Shown here: positions 47,290 through 59,134 of the stretch, in pieces | Numbering within the stretch: position 1 is the first letter of the stretch | Layout of the letters: each line of letters opens with the position of its first letter | The notes under the pieces: model-generated | The model's database searches: none | Told to the model about the DNA's origin: nothing | The model's input: the letters and a program-made list of their open reading frames with translations, nothing else | NCBI GenBank assembly: GCA_944472155.2 | Contig: OX235271.1 | Location: 84,953,256-85,017,255, forward strand | From: Trichobilharzia szidati | Taxonomy: Eukaryota > Platyhelminthes > Trematoda > Strigeidida > Schistosomatidae | DNA: 64,000 nt | Direction: 5' to 3' | Made by a program: the position numbers and the translations under genes

Positions 47290-47840
47290 GTCGTATAAGA
47301 AACTCCTTCACTTTATTTGTCACAAGTGGTTACGTAACCGACTGACAGGCAGACAGACGGACAGATAGATAGTGAGACAGTAAAATCGTTTACTAAAGAA
47401 GTCCCTCTGTACAGTAATGATCATTATTCACGTTGGATGATAATAATAATATTCAAACAACTATTCTCATCACTTCACGCACATACAGACACATGAAGAT
47501 ACATTTCAGACAAATGCGTTTCTAGAGAAATGTATATTCTTGCTTTGCTCCCCTCCTTTTGATTTCACTTTTAATGGAAACAAACGAAAAGTCTAACTTT
47601 CTGATATTGTAAATGATTTATTCTATCGCCACTTTGTTATTATTATTATTATTATTACTATTAATATTGTCTTGATTGAGTGAAGAGTATTTTTGCTAGA
47701 AGTATAAAGTGGTGGTTTCTTTCCTGATAATTACAGAAATCTTTTATAGAATGGTTCATATTATTCATTTTCAAGAGTTTGTCTGCAAAGATTTAATGCT
47801 AACTAGTAACTGACTGACAAAGCCTGGAATGGCAGTCACC
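47290..47840. other. 3' flank of LMX1
   Basis: Likely includes the 3' UTR. I found no clear AATAAA close to the stop. A TTA-type simple run lies at 47638-47657. Confidence 0.4.
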
Positions 47841-47844
47841 TCTC

Positions 47845-48995
47845 TATCTCAACTTCATCGACTTTGAAAAGGCTTTTGACAGCGTCGATTGAGAGGTGAT
47901 TTGGAAACTACTTCGCTACTACATGGTGCCGCCAACAATTATACATCTCATCCAAAAGCTGTACGACAATGCTACATGTCAAGTAATCCACAACGGGAAA
48001 CTTAAGGAACACTTCAAAGTGAGGACAAGAGTAAGACAAGGCTGCCTACTATAGCCAATGATTTTTCCTGATTGCAGTAGACTAGATAATGCGACAAACA
48101 GTGGGCAATGAGGAAACAGGAATAAAATGGACTCACACAAAATACTTGGAGGATCTGGACTTCGCCGATGATATATGTCTGATTTCCCAAAAACTGGAAG
48201 ATATGCAAGTGAAAAGCAACAAGTTGACAGAAGAAGCATCAAATATAGGCCTTCAGGTGAACATTGAGAAAACAGAGGTGATGAAGATTCCTGGGCAACA
48301 ACAACAGCGGACAACAATCAGCATAAATGGAAAGAACCTGAAAGGAACAACCTCTTTTACCTACCTACCTGGGAAGCATCGTTTCAACTACAGGCCGACA
48401 GAATTGATGAGGATATCAAAGCAAGATTCGGAAAAGCGAGACAAGCTTTCACTACTCTCAAGTCTGTGTGGAGGTCAAGAACTCTCAGCATCAAAAATAA
48501 GATCCGGATTTTCAACTCCAATGTGAATTCAGTGCTACTATACGGATCAGAGACTTGCACTGAGCGTCATAAAGAGCATCTCAAACAAACTACACACCTT
48601 CATTAAAGGTTGTCTTCGCTCAGTACTCAAGATCAGATGGCCAGCCAGAAAAGATCAGCAACAGAGATGGATCTCTGGGAGCGAACCAACCAGGAACCGA
48701 TTGTGCAACAAATGGGCAGGAAAAAATGGAGATGGATTGGCCATGCTATGAGGAAGCCATCAAGTAACATCACTAGACAAGCCATTGCTCGAGTGGAACC
48801 CGAAAGGGAAGCGGCGAGTTGGTCGTCAGTGCAAGGGTGACATGGAGGAGGTCATGTGAAGAGGAGATGAAAACGTGTGGACAAACATGGAGCCAGGTGA
48901 AAACTCTAGCAGAGAGCCGAACTCAATTGAGACGCGTGGCTGAAGCCCTATGTTCCTCTAGGAATTAAAGGATACACTAATAATAATAATAACAA
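47845..48995 (+). mobile_element. RTE-like retrotransposon 3' half
   Basis: + strand: FIDFEKAFDSVD at about 47865-47890 (stop right after), RQGCLL at about 48036-48052, LDFADDICL (FADD box) at about 48158-48184, INIEKTEVMK-like block near 48260-48285, and RKKWRWIGHAMRKPS in frame 48610-48840. The 3' end is AATAATAATAATAAC. Frameshifts and stops; the 5' half is missing. Its last 350 bases are very similar to 55065-55395. Confidence 0.85.
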
Positions 48996-49004
48996 TAATA
49001 ATGA

Positions 49005-49300
49005 GTTACTGACTGTGGGATGAAGCTACCAGGATGAATTCTAGTGAGAAGTCGTGATGAGCAGTGGGGGGCGACCTAGTCGGGATTGAAGATAAATACT
49101 TGTCGAATGGGTAGAAGTTAGAATTCTTCCGCTGGTCATTGAGTAGGAGACCAGTTACTGAATGGTCTATGAGCTTGTCTTGGATTCAAACCCTGAAGGT
49201 GGGTATGTACTGCCATATGAGTCCGAAACTAGGATGAAACAGCTGTCCAGTACTTCCAATGGGTTTTCAGTGGTTCTCTACAACTGATATCATCATATTA
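49005..49300 (+). mobile_element. SINE family B copy
   Basis: + strand: 5' region, 'gtagaagttagaattct', tRNA-like remnant (49145-49200), hammerhead relic (49206-49255) with the core altered to CCATATGA and GATGAAAC. Confidence 0.6.
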
Positions 49301-49554
49301 TTAAGCTTTATTTCTATGGAAGATTTTCTGTCGAGATCATACTTCCATAAGTCAGTATCTTTAACTCTATTTTAGGTATATCAACAAGTTAGCTTTGTTC
49401 GATAAGCACTTTTAGTTAGTGTGTTGAGTAATGTACTACCTTTGTCATATGAATGACGGGATAAACTTCGGTTTGTCTAATATATACGCTGATCATTTGA
49501 ACTAAAGCTAACCCAAGTTGGGCAGGAAACTAACTGGTTAGATTTATGGTTAAT

Positions 49555-50116
49555 GGCGAAGTTAAACTCTAAGCACTGAAGAAGTATGTGACCGCACCAA
49601 TGACCTCGGGACGCCCAGTCAGCAAGTTAGTGAAAATAAGTAAATAACATAATAATCATGAGCCAAAATGCTGAATGAAACAGTTGTGATATTTACCGGG
49701 ATATTTGGTAAGTTTTAAGTTAGGTTTGGGAATGATTCAGTTAGGTTTTAGGATAAGGACAGCTTAGGGTTAGCCAACCTAATAAGGGAGATATTAAAGT
49801 TAGCCGGAGTCGGGATCAGGGACCATTTTACGGATGGTTTCACGGTAAGTTAAGGGTTGGGATTTGAAGACTGAGAGGAACACATCTATAGAATGTGGTT
49901 TAACTACCCTATTGACACTCCATTGCAAAACTGTCAGTCATTTTGTCACATATCAGAGGAAAATGGCATCATATGTAACAGTTTCACGTCTTTTTTATTT
50001 ATTATTTTCATAAATACATTTACTTTATGCGTAAAAGTAGCCTTTATCAAGTGATGGATGCGTTAAACCTCATCGGTGCGCTGCACTGCTTAGGTGTCTA
50101 AAGTTTTAACTTCGCC
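49555..50116. mobile_element. TIR element, copy 2
   Basis: Ends are 'ggcgaagttaaa' and its complement 'gttttaacttcgcc'. The interior 49690-49870 is the inverted counterpart of the CCCTAA-rich interior of copy 1. Flanks 'tggttaat' and 'tggttgaat' look like a decayed duplication of about 8 bases. No transposase. Confidence 0.7.
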
Positions 50117-50647
50117 TGGTTGAATAATTCGGGATACTTCATTCATTGTATGGCGTTTATAAATTTGAATAAAGCAGGTATAGCGGTTTGTGTGGAATAT
50201 GACGGTATCATCGTTTATTTCGTTTCCTTCTCATCAGCCGACGTCAACCTAGAGAAATTATTAAGTTTGTTCACAGAACATACTTTGAACATCCTTGCAA
50301 ATGTTACATGACGTCAGTTGACATGAGGTTCCGAACTTAATAAAAATAGCGTTTAGAAATTACATTTATGTAGCTTACCCTCAAAACGTTCAGGTTTAAA
50401 TAAAAGTGAAGGTTTGGATACAACGACGAAAGAGTTACGTAATAAAGACAATAGTTCTGTGGATTATCATTCACAACCTTGAAATATATCGGGAAGTAAT
50501 TAATTTCTTGAGACACCGCCTTTACTTAGAGGCATCATCGAAGCTTCCGTAATGGCAGCTGACATGTCAGTCAGCAGAGACCCAGTGTTTGGGTCTGATA
50601 TAAAGAGACAAAAAATAAGTGCTGACATGCGTAACCTGAGGGTCTAT

Positions 50648-50820
50648 CTTATGGCCAAGTGGCCTTATGGATAAGTCTTTGACACATTAAACGATAGATG
50701 CTGTGTTCCAGTTTCAGTAGGAATACCATCATTCACTAAAGATACAGCTGTATGTAGCTGACGAGTCCTGAAGAGGAAGGAGTGCGCATTCTAGATTCCA
50801 CTGCTGACCAAAATCAAACA
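50648..50820 (+). mobile_element. SINE family A copy
   Basis: + strand: tRNA-like head ('ggccaagtggccttatggat'), then CTGACGA at about 50758-50764 and 'gtgcgcattctagattccac' at the 3' end. The GGAC-GAAA half is lost. Confidence 0.6.
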
Positions 50821-50824
50821 AGTA

Positions 50825-51410
50825 ACTACTTCTTTTTTCTAGTTCAGCTAATTCAGCTTAACTGAATATCTGTTCAAAACTAGAGGGTATATGTAACATT
50901 CATCTACTGATATAAAACTCTTTAGAAGTTCTTACCTCTGTGGACTATAAAAAAACAGAGTAGATTTCTGCTAGTAGTTTGCTCTAAGATTTTTCTTTTC
51001 AATCTTTGTGTTCCGACAGGAGAATAGGACTTTAAACCTTAAATTTAAGAGTTTTATGGCGTTACAATCACTTACAAAGGATTCAGTAGCTAGCCTTACA
51101 ATCAAATTTCCTCTCCTTCGGGCTTATTACCTGAAAGCTAGTAAGTTTGGAGAGGCTTAGGAGTGTGTCGGCCAGGATATCAACCTGAATTCCCCCGAGT
51201 GGTTGACGAGTTCCTACAATTCAACCAACTATGCACTTTACTCTTAGATTGCTCAGTTAAAATTGGATACTTCACAATGCATGGTAAACACTATACGTTG
51301 ACTTTAGTGTGAAATCACATATCCTGCCGATTTAATTTTCTTTTCTATTCTGTTGGAGTATATGGTGAGCAACTGAACTGAATTCACTTTAGCAAATAAG
51401 ATTACTAATG
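50825..51410. other. Unassigned intergenic DNA
   Basis: No feature recognised. Confidence 0.4.
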
Positions 51411-51416
51411 ATTATC

Positions 51417-51595
51417 ATTTTATTCCTTTGTGTTCTGAGTAGAATATAGGACTTCAAGCTAGAGCTTTGAAGATTCAGTAACAGTGATGGCTTTGTTTAT
51501 GGAATGAGGTTGCTGGCCTCACACTGACCCTTCACTCTTTATTGGGCCTATTGCCATCTAGGCGAGTGTTCTACCACTGAACTACTGACTCAGTA
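51417..51595 (-). mobile_element. SINE family C copy
   Basis: Reverse: RTE-like tail, the body word 'gaggttgctggcctcacac', and a tRNA-like A-box region ('agtagttcagtggtagaac' on the reverse strand). The B box part is deleted. Confidence 0.65.
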
Positions 51596-51599
51596 AACG

Positions 51600-52045
51600 T
51601 TTTCACCTGGCTCCACGTCTGTCTATATGGTTTCCTCTACTCCTGGCATGACCTCCTCCATGTCACCCTCACACTGACGACCAACTTACCGCTTACCATC
51701 CATGTTCCACTCAAGCGATGACCTGGTGTGTGATGTCACTTGATGGTTTCTTTTCTCAGAGTGTAGCCAATCCACCTCCATTTCTTCCTGCATAATTTTT
51801 GCACAGTCAGTTCCTGCATGGTTGGTTTGTTCATTGCCAGAGATCCCTTTTGCTGATCTTTTCTGGTCATCTGATGCTGAGTAGTACTGAGCGAAGACAG
51901 CTGTTGATGAAGGTGTGTAGTCTGTTCGAAGTGCTCTTTATGACGCGCTGGCCAAGCCTCTGATCCGTATAGTAGTACTGACTTCACATTGGAGTTGAAA
52001 ATCCGGATCTTATCTTTCATGCTGAGTGCTGTTGCTTTCTCCACA
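51600..52045 (-). mobile_element. RTE 3' fragment
   Basis: Reverse frame 51736-52107 carries MKDKIRIFNSNVKSVLLYGSE and RKKWRWIGYTLRK, the RTE C-terminus. Bounded by the SINE C copy at 51417-51595. Confidence 0.75.
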
Positions 52046-52049
52046 CAGA

Positions 52050-52430
52050 CTTGAGAGTAATGAAAGATACATTCAAAGAAATTACCAAAGCAACATAAAG
52101 AATACAATGATATGAAATAACTGATTCTATAATTGAACGATTTCTGCTATGAAACATTACTCACACAAAAAGAGTTCAAAAGCATTGACAATGAAAGATA
52201 GAGCAGTTCGCTTCTTTGTTGGTTTGTTGACTTCGTTAGACAAGCATGCCTAAAATTCTTGCGTATTATTGATTAGCTAATACAGCGAATAATCCTGACA
52301 TTTAAATCAGTCCCTCTACAATTAATTCGTGTCCACAGCCATAGAAATCAGCAATTTGTTGGGTGGTAAATTTTAATCATTTCAAAATTTCCATTTAGAC
52401 GTTTAGTAAACAAGCTAGTTGAGTATTATG
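52050..52430. other. Unassigned intergenic DNA
   Basis: No feature recognised. Confidence 0.4.
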
Positions 52431-52434
52431 ATTA

Positions 52435-54740
52435 GTATTATTAAATTGGGTTTCGAGTGGAACTTAGAGCTTCAACAGCCTATCTTCATTTTGCTCTGTT
52501 CTCTCTGAAGTGCTTTTAAACTGGCCTCATGATCGTCAAAAAGTTTTCATTTCCCCCCCACACACACACACATTATCTTCTCCATGTCATTATCGGAGCG
52601 ACAACCAAGTGGTCATTCCTTATTCTGGTTCCATTCGAGCGTCTAGTGTACGATTTCACCCAATGGTCTTCTTAGCGTATGTCCTGTCCATCTACATTTC
52701 CTTTGGTACATTGATTCGACAAAAAGTTCTTGGTTGCTTCATCGACAGAATTTCATGTAGCTTATCCTTTCCAGTAGACCATCTTATCTTCATTGTGGAG
52801 AGAAGCCAGGTGTTGGTTAAAGTCTGCAACCTATCGCAAATACTTTTCGTTACCCACCAAGTCTTTGAACCGTACAGAAGCACTTACTTGACGCTGGGGT
52901 TGGAATTGTGAATGTTGCTCCTTGTGCTGAGTGAAGTAGATTTTTGCACTGATTTCAGAATGATGAAAGCCTGTCTTGCTTCTTCAATCCTGGCTAGCTT
53001 TGACATTCTCATCTGTGCCGCCTGTAGTTGAAACGACGCCGCATAGCCAAATAAGTGGATGAGGTGACTTCCTTTAGATTTTGTGCTTGTTGTTCTCGTT
53101 AAGATACCTTCGTCATCTCTATTTTCTCTATGTTCACTTGGAGTTCTGTTTTCACCAACCCTTCTGAAAATCTGTTGGTTTTTGCCTGTAGATCTTTGAG
53201 TTTATGTGGAATGAGACATAAATCATTCCCGAAGTCCAGTTCTTCTAGCATGTTTTTGTTGGTCCAACATACGCTCGTTTTCTCACTCCTCACAGTCTGT
53301 TTCATGATTCAGTCCAGCACAGTCAAGTGATAGTGGGCACCCTTGTATTAATCCTGTCTTCCCTTTAAATGATTCACTGAGCTCCCCATTGTGGATCACT
53401 TGGCTTGTAGCATCATCATAGAAATGTTGAATGAGGTTGATAAAGGTTTGGAATGCTGTACACTGTAGTATTGAAGTAGTTTCTAAGTGAGGGCAAAGCT
53501 TAACTTTCAGCACCATTAACTACCAATCAGCGGATAACCTTAAGCGCACCAGTCACATGACGGAGACATTTTTGTGTATGGAATACATATACTTACGAAA
53601 AAAATGCATAATAACTGTATGAAACTGTTACATAGGATGGATGCCTTTCTCTCAAATGTGATAAAAACATCTCCCAGTTTAGCATAAGAGTATTGATGGA
53701 AAAGTTACACCACATCCTATACATATATCCATCTAAATGACTATAAATGACATCACTTTGCGATCTGTTAATGGCTCTTGTCCAGGTTTTTAATCTCACC
53801 CCCCCCAGAAAAGCCTTTGACAGAATTAGTATGGGTCCCTTTCCTTTCATCTGTGGGTATTATAGATCCTTATTTCACCAGTTGAGTAATAATACATATT
53901 AAAGTACTTGACTTTCTATCTGCTTTCCTCCCCACGAATCCTTTCCGCAGAGTGGTATCACATGAACCAATCACGCAAACCTAAGGCGTTGTTTCTCTAC
54001 CACGGTTGTATTTTTTCTTTAATAAAACAGTTGCACCTACATGTACGAAGGCACCTTCCCCTCCCAATAAGGAAGTAAGTCTCTCCATTTTCCAGGGTGC
54101 GATATTCCCGCAGTGCTGGTACCACTGAACTGTTGATACGAAACTATTTTCAGTTTCAGTAAATATACCTCTCACAGGCTGTTTTAAAACCCAGTAATTA
54201 CAAATATAGAAAATCTGGGTTAAGAAAAGGTGGGTTCTGGCAAAAATATTGCTACGAAATATCACAATCATCAGCCTACCTTCCTTGACACTAACTCGTC
54301 TCAAACAAATTGCAGAGCGATGTACATGTCCACCAACAGACCTGCTGAAGCTTTTTATGGTCATCACACTTCCACAAGAACAAATCTTCTCTTTCCTAAT
54401 TAACCCCACATCTAAGCGATATTGGAAGACTTAATCCTCACCAAATTACAAGCGCAACTGCGTTAGAGCAGCCGTTTGACTCGAAAAAAGCAGACTAGAA
54501 GCTTCAATTCACGTGAATAAAACTCATTAGACCATTCAAGGTCAATGGTGCGGACGTACTCCACTGGTAGTTAGTAGTGCTTAAAGTTTAATTTGGCCCA
54601 AATTACTTCATGGTTGATGCTATCGAAGACTTTTTCAACGCCATTGAATTTAATGTAAACATTTAACTATCATTCTATACTCTATTGGATGATGATTATG
54701 TGTAGTATTTCATTTTGGTCCGCTCATAATTTGCCTTTCC
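52435..54740 (-). mobile_element. RTE-like retrotransposon split by a TIR element
   Basis: Reverse RTE copy: tail near 52440, LLYGSKTW at about 52863-52886, LDFGNDLCL (FADD box mutated to FGND) at about 53215-53240, a motif B remnant near 53330-53360. The upstream part continues at 54600-54740 ('aattacttcatggttgatgc' matches 33000-33020 of the best copy). The interruption is the TIR element at 53491-54599. Confidence 0.8.
53491..54599. mobile_element. TIR element, copy 3, inserted in RTE
   Basis: Left end 'gggcaaagcttaactttcag'; right end complement 'gggccaaattaaactttaag'. The left 200 bases match copy 1 at 38094-38280 (shared 'actaccaatcagcg', 'catttttgtgta'). The interior differs and holds two open frames (53593-53850 and 53981-54409, reverse) with no domain I recognise. 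Confidence 0.75.
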
Positions 54741-54859
54741 TGAATCAATCCTATTCCGAGTGGAATCCCAATATTAGATTACTTATTTCATGATAATGGC
54801 TTAGTGTAATAATTCACCAATGTCTTCACAAAATAGAATCCTAGTTCATAAAATCTGTA

Positions 54860-55040
54860 AATGCCACTCAAACGGAAAGAGTATACTCCAGCAGAGGAAT
54901 CTAGGATTAGCACTTGAGACTCATCAACTGAATGTCTTGAAGTCTTCTAGTGAGTAATCGGGTGATGATAAATTCAACTGAAAAGTCCTAAATAGGACGA
55001 AATGTTCAGCATGAATTCCACTGCCTAGTCACCATCTACT
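54860..55040 (+). mobile_element. SINE family A copy
   Basis: + strand: hammerhead block at about 54972-55021 with 'aagtcctaaataggac', GAAA, and 'gaattccactgcctagtcac' at the end. The core is CTGAAAA (G8 lost) and stem III is altered. Confidence 0.65.
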
Positions 55041-55064
55041 TAATGACATCGTGTTAGTCTTCCA

Positions 55065-55395
55065 ACATTGCTAGAAAGGATCAGCAATAGGGACCTGTGG
55101 GAGCGAACCGACCAGGAACCGATTGTGCAACAAATAGGCAGGAAGAAATGGAGATGGATTGGCCATACTCTGAGCAAACTATCAAGTGACATCACTAGAC
55201 AAGCCATTGCTCGAGTGGAAACCGAAAGGGAAACGGCGAGTTGGTCGTCAGTGCAAGGGTGACTTGGAGGAGGTCACGTGAAGAGGAGATGAAAGCATGT
55301 GGGCAAACTTGGTGCCAGGTGAAAACTCTAGCAGAGAACCGAACGCGCGGCTGAAGCCCTATGTTCCTCTAGGAATTAAAGGAAACAATAATAAT
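55065..55395 (+). mobile_element. RTE 3' end, close relative of 48640-48990
   Basis: Includes the RKKWRWIGHTLSK motif in frame 55068-55262 and the tail 'ggaattaaaggaaacaataa'. It differs from the 48.6 kb copy at few positions, so it belongs to the youngest RTE set in this window. Confidence 0.75.
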
Positions 55396-55410
55396 GTCCT
55401 CCAACATTAT

Positions 55411-56174
55411 GACAGTGTTCTTTTTAGTTCGAGCATTTCAGAGCCAATAAACATTAAACAACGGGAAAAAAACAAATATTTACACAATAGTTTTATATTG
55501 GCGTGACAGCTTTTTTTCTCTCTCGAATAGTTGAGTACACTAATTTTGTTAAATTAAAAAGAAGGCCTCTCACTTCCCCTACATATTATAATTAAAATCA
55601 CCTTCCCAGTGCAGAAAATTAGACAAAATCATGTCCTTGAAGTGAAGAAGGGGAAGGATAAGAAGAACAAGAAGACGGCCAATAGACACATGCAAAAGTT
55701 CAGCCACAATATTGAAAATTAATTAAAAATTGAAGTAACGGCGAAATGACAGTTATCAACACAAAATATGAAAGTGAAATGGCGTCATATGTACACAACA
55801 TGGAAACAAAATTTAATAAACCTATTCAAATCACAATAAGAACTTACGTACGTACGTGGGTCCGGTAAATCCTCATTCTCTGTTGTTCGTTTTTATTTAT
55901 TTGTATTTTGAGTTCAAATATGTGTATATTTTGTCGTTTTAACACTTGTCTAGATAAGTTTTGTTATTTCTGTAGAATATTTTTGTATTTATATGGAGTG
56001 CTTTTACTTTGATTAACTTTTGAAGATTGACTGATATAATTGAGACTACGCCATTTTTATTTAATTAATTAATTAACTAACTCGGCGGGAGAAAGAAATG
56101 GGAAGGCTTGGAAAGGGGAAGGTTATACACTTGAGAATAGAATAGGGAATTCTATTAGAGAATTGTCATATTTT
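55411..56174 (+). repeat. Long dispersed repeat, copy 2
   Basis: Inverted close match of 19386-20105 and slightly longer owing to extra sequence at about 55560-55620. It lies directly after an RTE tail. Contains a TACGTACGTACG-type stretch at 55846-55857. Non-coding. Confidence 0.75.
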
Positions 56175-56479
56175 AAAATCCCAGTTGTTTTTAATTAACA
56201 TTTACAGTTGTGAATAAATTAAATAACATTGAATTAGTTTTAGCAAACAGTAACAAGAATACTATGTTGTTATGTAGTGCTCATTATTTTAATCGATTTC
56301 TGTCAATCATGTTGATCATTTTATTATCGATCTTAGTTATTCTGGGATATTGAGCAGTCTCTTGGCCTAGACTTCAAGGTGGTGTTCTATTATGGGTTCT
56401 ACTTGGTAGTGGTTGTCAGAATGCGCTTTTGTCCTGTTTTGACAGTCCGCAGTAGTGCACATTGACAAAGGGCCGGCAG

Positions 56480-56640
56480 AGATCTGATTTAGATCATACG
56501 GGCAGCGGTGCATGCATGTGACCGCTCAACTACTGGGGCCTATCAAACTAGAACGAAATAGACACCTTGTGGTTCTTGGTTTTTAATAGTTCTCAAACTG
56601 ATATCAGTTCGGGATGGAATCTAACCATATAAGAAGTTGA
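56480..56640 (+). mobile_element. SINE family B relic
   Basis: 'ctagaacgaaatagacacct' and 'tgatatcagttcgggatgga' mark an old hammerhead and 3' tail; the tRNA-like part is mostly lost. Confidence 0.4.
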
Positions 56641-56784
56641 ATTGCACAACACAGACTGGAGTCTTTTATGGCTTGAAGGGCTGACAATCACCAGTGAGCA
56701 GAAACCCTTACTAAAACAGAAGGAGATAATTAGTGAGATTTTTTTAATTAAGAGTCAAATTTCCCACCAACCGTTCAACCAGAA

Positions 56785-57400
56785 ATATCTAGTATTCACT
56801 AGTGATGGATTATGGGATGAAGCTTCCTGCAGTTCTGGAGGGAAATAGTGACCGATGGCGTCCACCAAATTGAGTATGAAGACAACTACTCGCTGATGAC
56901 GGTGACTAAAGGTCACAAGATATGTGTTACATTTTTTTATTCCTTTATGTTCCCAGTGGAACATAGGGCACCTGCAAGCTAGAAGCTTGAAGTTTCTGTA
57001 GTAGTGGTGATTATTTTTACAGGATAGGGTTGCTAGCCTAATGCCCAACCCTCCTTCTTTATCAGTCTTACTGCTGGCTTAGTGAGGTAAAGAAGTGCGT
57101 CGACCGGGACTCGAACCCCAGACCACTTGCGTCGTCGGCCAGCCCTCTACTACTGAACCACCGACGCACTTATGTGTTCAATTAGCAGAAGTTATAATTG
57201 ATGAGTCACTGGACTTGGTTCCAGTGGCTAAATGGTCAATGGAGTCGCCTAGTAAACTAAAGGTCCTGGATTCGATATTTGATGGCTTCATGGGTATGCA
57301 GTGCTGAAGAGTCTCAAACAAGAAAGGAACAGCAATCAGTTATTCTTTAACTGAAGTCAGTTTGTGATCGACCTCGAAGTATCTTCTTAACTGAAGATTA
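56785..57400 (+). mobile_element. SINE family B copy interrupted by SINE C
   Basis: + strand 5' part 56785-56928, 3' part 57171-57400: tRNA-like region with B-box variant 'ggattcgatat', CTGAAGA at about 57304-57310, decayed afterwards. Confidence 0.7.
56929..57170 (-). mobile_element. SINE family C, full-length with target-site duplication
   Basis: 242 bases flanked by 'tatgtgtt' (56921-56928 and 57171-57178). Reverse strand: head 'agtgcgtcggtggttcagta' (A box), B box 'gggttcgagtccc', a body of about 130 bases, and tail 'ccctatgttccactgggaac' followed by an AATAAAAAAAT end. The tail is the 3' end of the RTE family here, which implies mobilisation by RTE machinery. Confidence 0.85.
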
Positions 57401-57649
57401 AGAATAGAGTTTTTCATCCCACCGACAATAATCCAAAGACTTCAATAAGTGCGCGTACATAAGTATCACTATATAAATGTGAATCTTGGTGTACCAAGAA
57501 TCAGAATAACTGAATATTCTACTCATCACGTGAAGACTCATTTACTGTGTTTACTGGATTAGTTCCGAGCACCATATATTCTCATCAATAAGGATACCTA
57601 TTTTACTTTGTTGAAGTAACTTCAGTTGACCCATTATCATTATCATTCG

Positions 57650-58215
57650 TTCATTTCTTACTTTCCGAGTAGAACACAAGCCTTGAGCATGACATCTTCA
57701 TTGTACTCTATTCTCTATTTTCATTTTCATGTAGGTCGACGACCGTCAACATACTTTCGTTTCCTTTTCACATGATCTCCGCAATTTCAACCTTGAATGA
57801 CCAAACTATCGCTTCCTATTCGCTTTCACTGATAATCTTAGTGATTGTAGTGGACTGGATCATATAACAGATCATGGAGGGGGGTGGTCGTTAGAAGACG
57901 GGTATACGTCAGATGGAAAAAACGATCGTATAATATCTAGATTTAGCAGATAATCTATTTCTCAAATCTCACAAAGTTGAACATATACAAGTGAAAACCA
58001 ACAAGTTAAGAGAAGTGGCGCGCAGCGAAGATAGAACTTTATGTGAACATAGAGAAGACAAAGGCGATAGGGGTATCCGACTGACAACAACAACAAGAAA
58101 GAATTAATCTCACTGGGATAGATCTAAAGGAAGTCATCTCTTCCATCTGCCTGCACAGCATCAGTTAAACTAAAAGTAACGACGTAGATGAGGATTTCAA
58201 AGCCAGCCAGGATCG
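57650..58215. mobile_element. RTE fragments in inverted order
   Basis: Reverse 3' end (57650-57835), then + strand RT piece (57836-58215) with DLADNLFL-like (FADD box relic) at about 57940-57963 and a degenerate KTEVMK region near 58045-58065. Confidence 0.65.
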
Positions 58216-58419
58216 ATAAATCATGACAGACATTATTTTCCAGACTATTACTGTATAAGATGTCTAAGAATATAGTCTTTGTCCAGTGAGTATCTATCGT
58301 CTCATCTATGCAGAACAACGTCCATTCACTTGATTTACTGGCAACGTAAAGCCTGATAAACGTCATTAATAGAAATTTACAACATTTATGACAACAAACA
58401 GTAGTCAGCTTGATGATAT

Positions 58420-58735
58420 TAGGTAGTTGGAGGCAATCGGAAAGAAGCCTTGCTTGACCTAGGTTTCGTGCTAGTCGGCACTCGTCAGCAAGGCATATTT
58501 GAAACCCTGAAGTAACTCATGTCCCTTCTGAGATTCGAACCCACGTCACCCAGGGAGAACTGCAGTCAGAGACGTTACCACTGAGTTATTCGGGCTCGCG
58601 AGTGACTTCCTGTAGGACTGTATTGGTGATTTTGATTGGGCACTAGTGACTAGTGTAACGTGTCTAGTCCTTTCTTTGGTGCAGACTGAATTCTATCAGA
58701 AAGGAGTAGACATGTCACACTAGTCACTAGTGTCC
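58420..58735. mobile_element. SINE family D copy with inverted-repeat arms
   Basis: Reverse D SINE (58425-58610; reverse B box in 'gagattcgaacccacgtc', A-box region near 58580), then a short foldback (58630-58735; 'attgggcactagtgactagt' against 'ctagtcactagtgtccaatc'). Confidence 0.7.
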
Positions 58736-58779
58736 AATCATAATAGTCCATTTGTTAAGGCTATTTTAAGTTTCCTGTC

Positions 58780-59125
58780 AACTGATTTTCATCAAATCGA
58801 AATGCTCATCCTCTTTCGATGTGTCAGCTCCTATTATCGATGCTTCAACGGTGTCTGATGGTTATGTTGATGACATTTCCTTGGTTATATCTGTCTATAG
58901 AATCCACAATGTGTATTTCATCCAGTTTTGAACTCGTCATCTGCATGCACCTCCAATCCCCAATGTAAAATGACTGTATTCCCCCTGAGACTTGAACCAA
59001 GTGTCTATTATTTCAAATGCCACTCGCCAATAAGAGCTACTTCTTGCGCAACAAAGTACCCGCTGATTTGTTTGTTGTTGTTTGGACCCCGGACCCTGGA
59101 TTCCACTCCTAGCCATACAGTCATA
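58780..59125 (-). mobile_element. SINE family A copy, decayed
   Basis: 'gaactcgtcatctgcatgca' and 'gagacttgaaccaagtgt' mark the reverse hammerhead and B-box regions. 'ggattccactcctagccat' (59098-59116) is a + oriented A 3' end. Confidence 0.5.
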
Positions 59126-59134
59126 ATCAACTGA

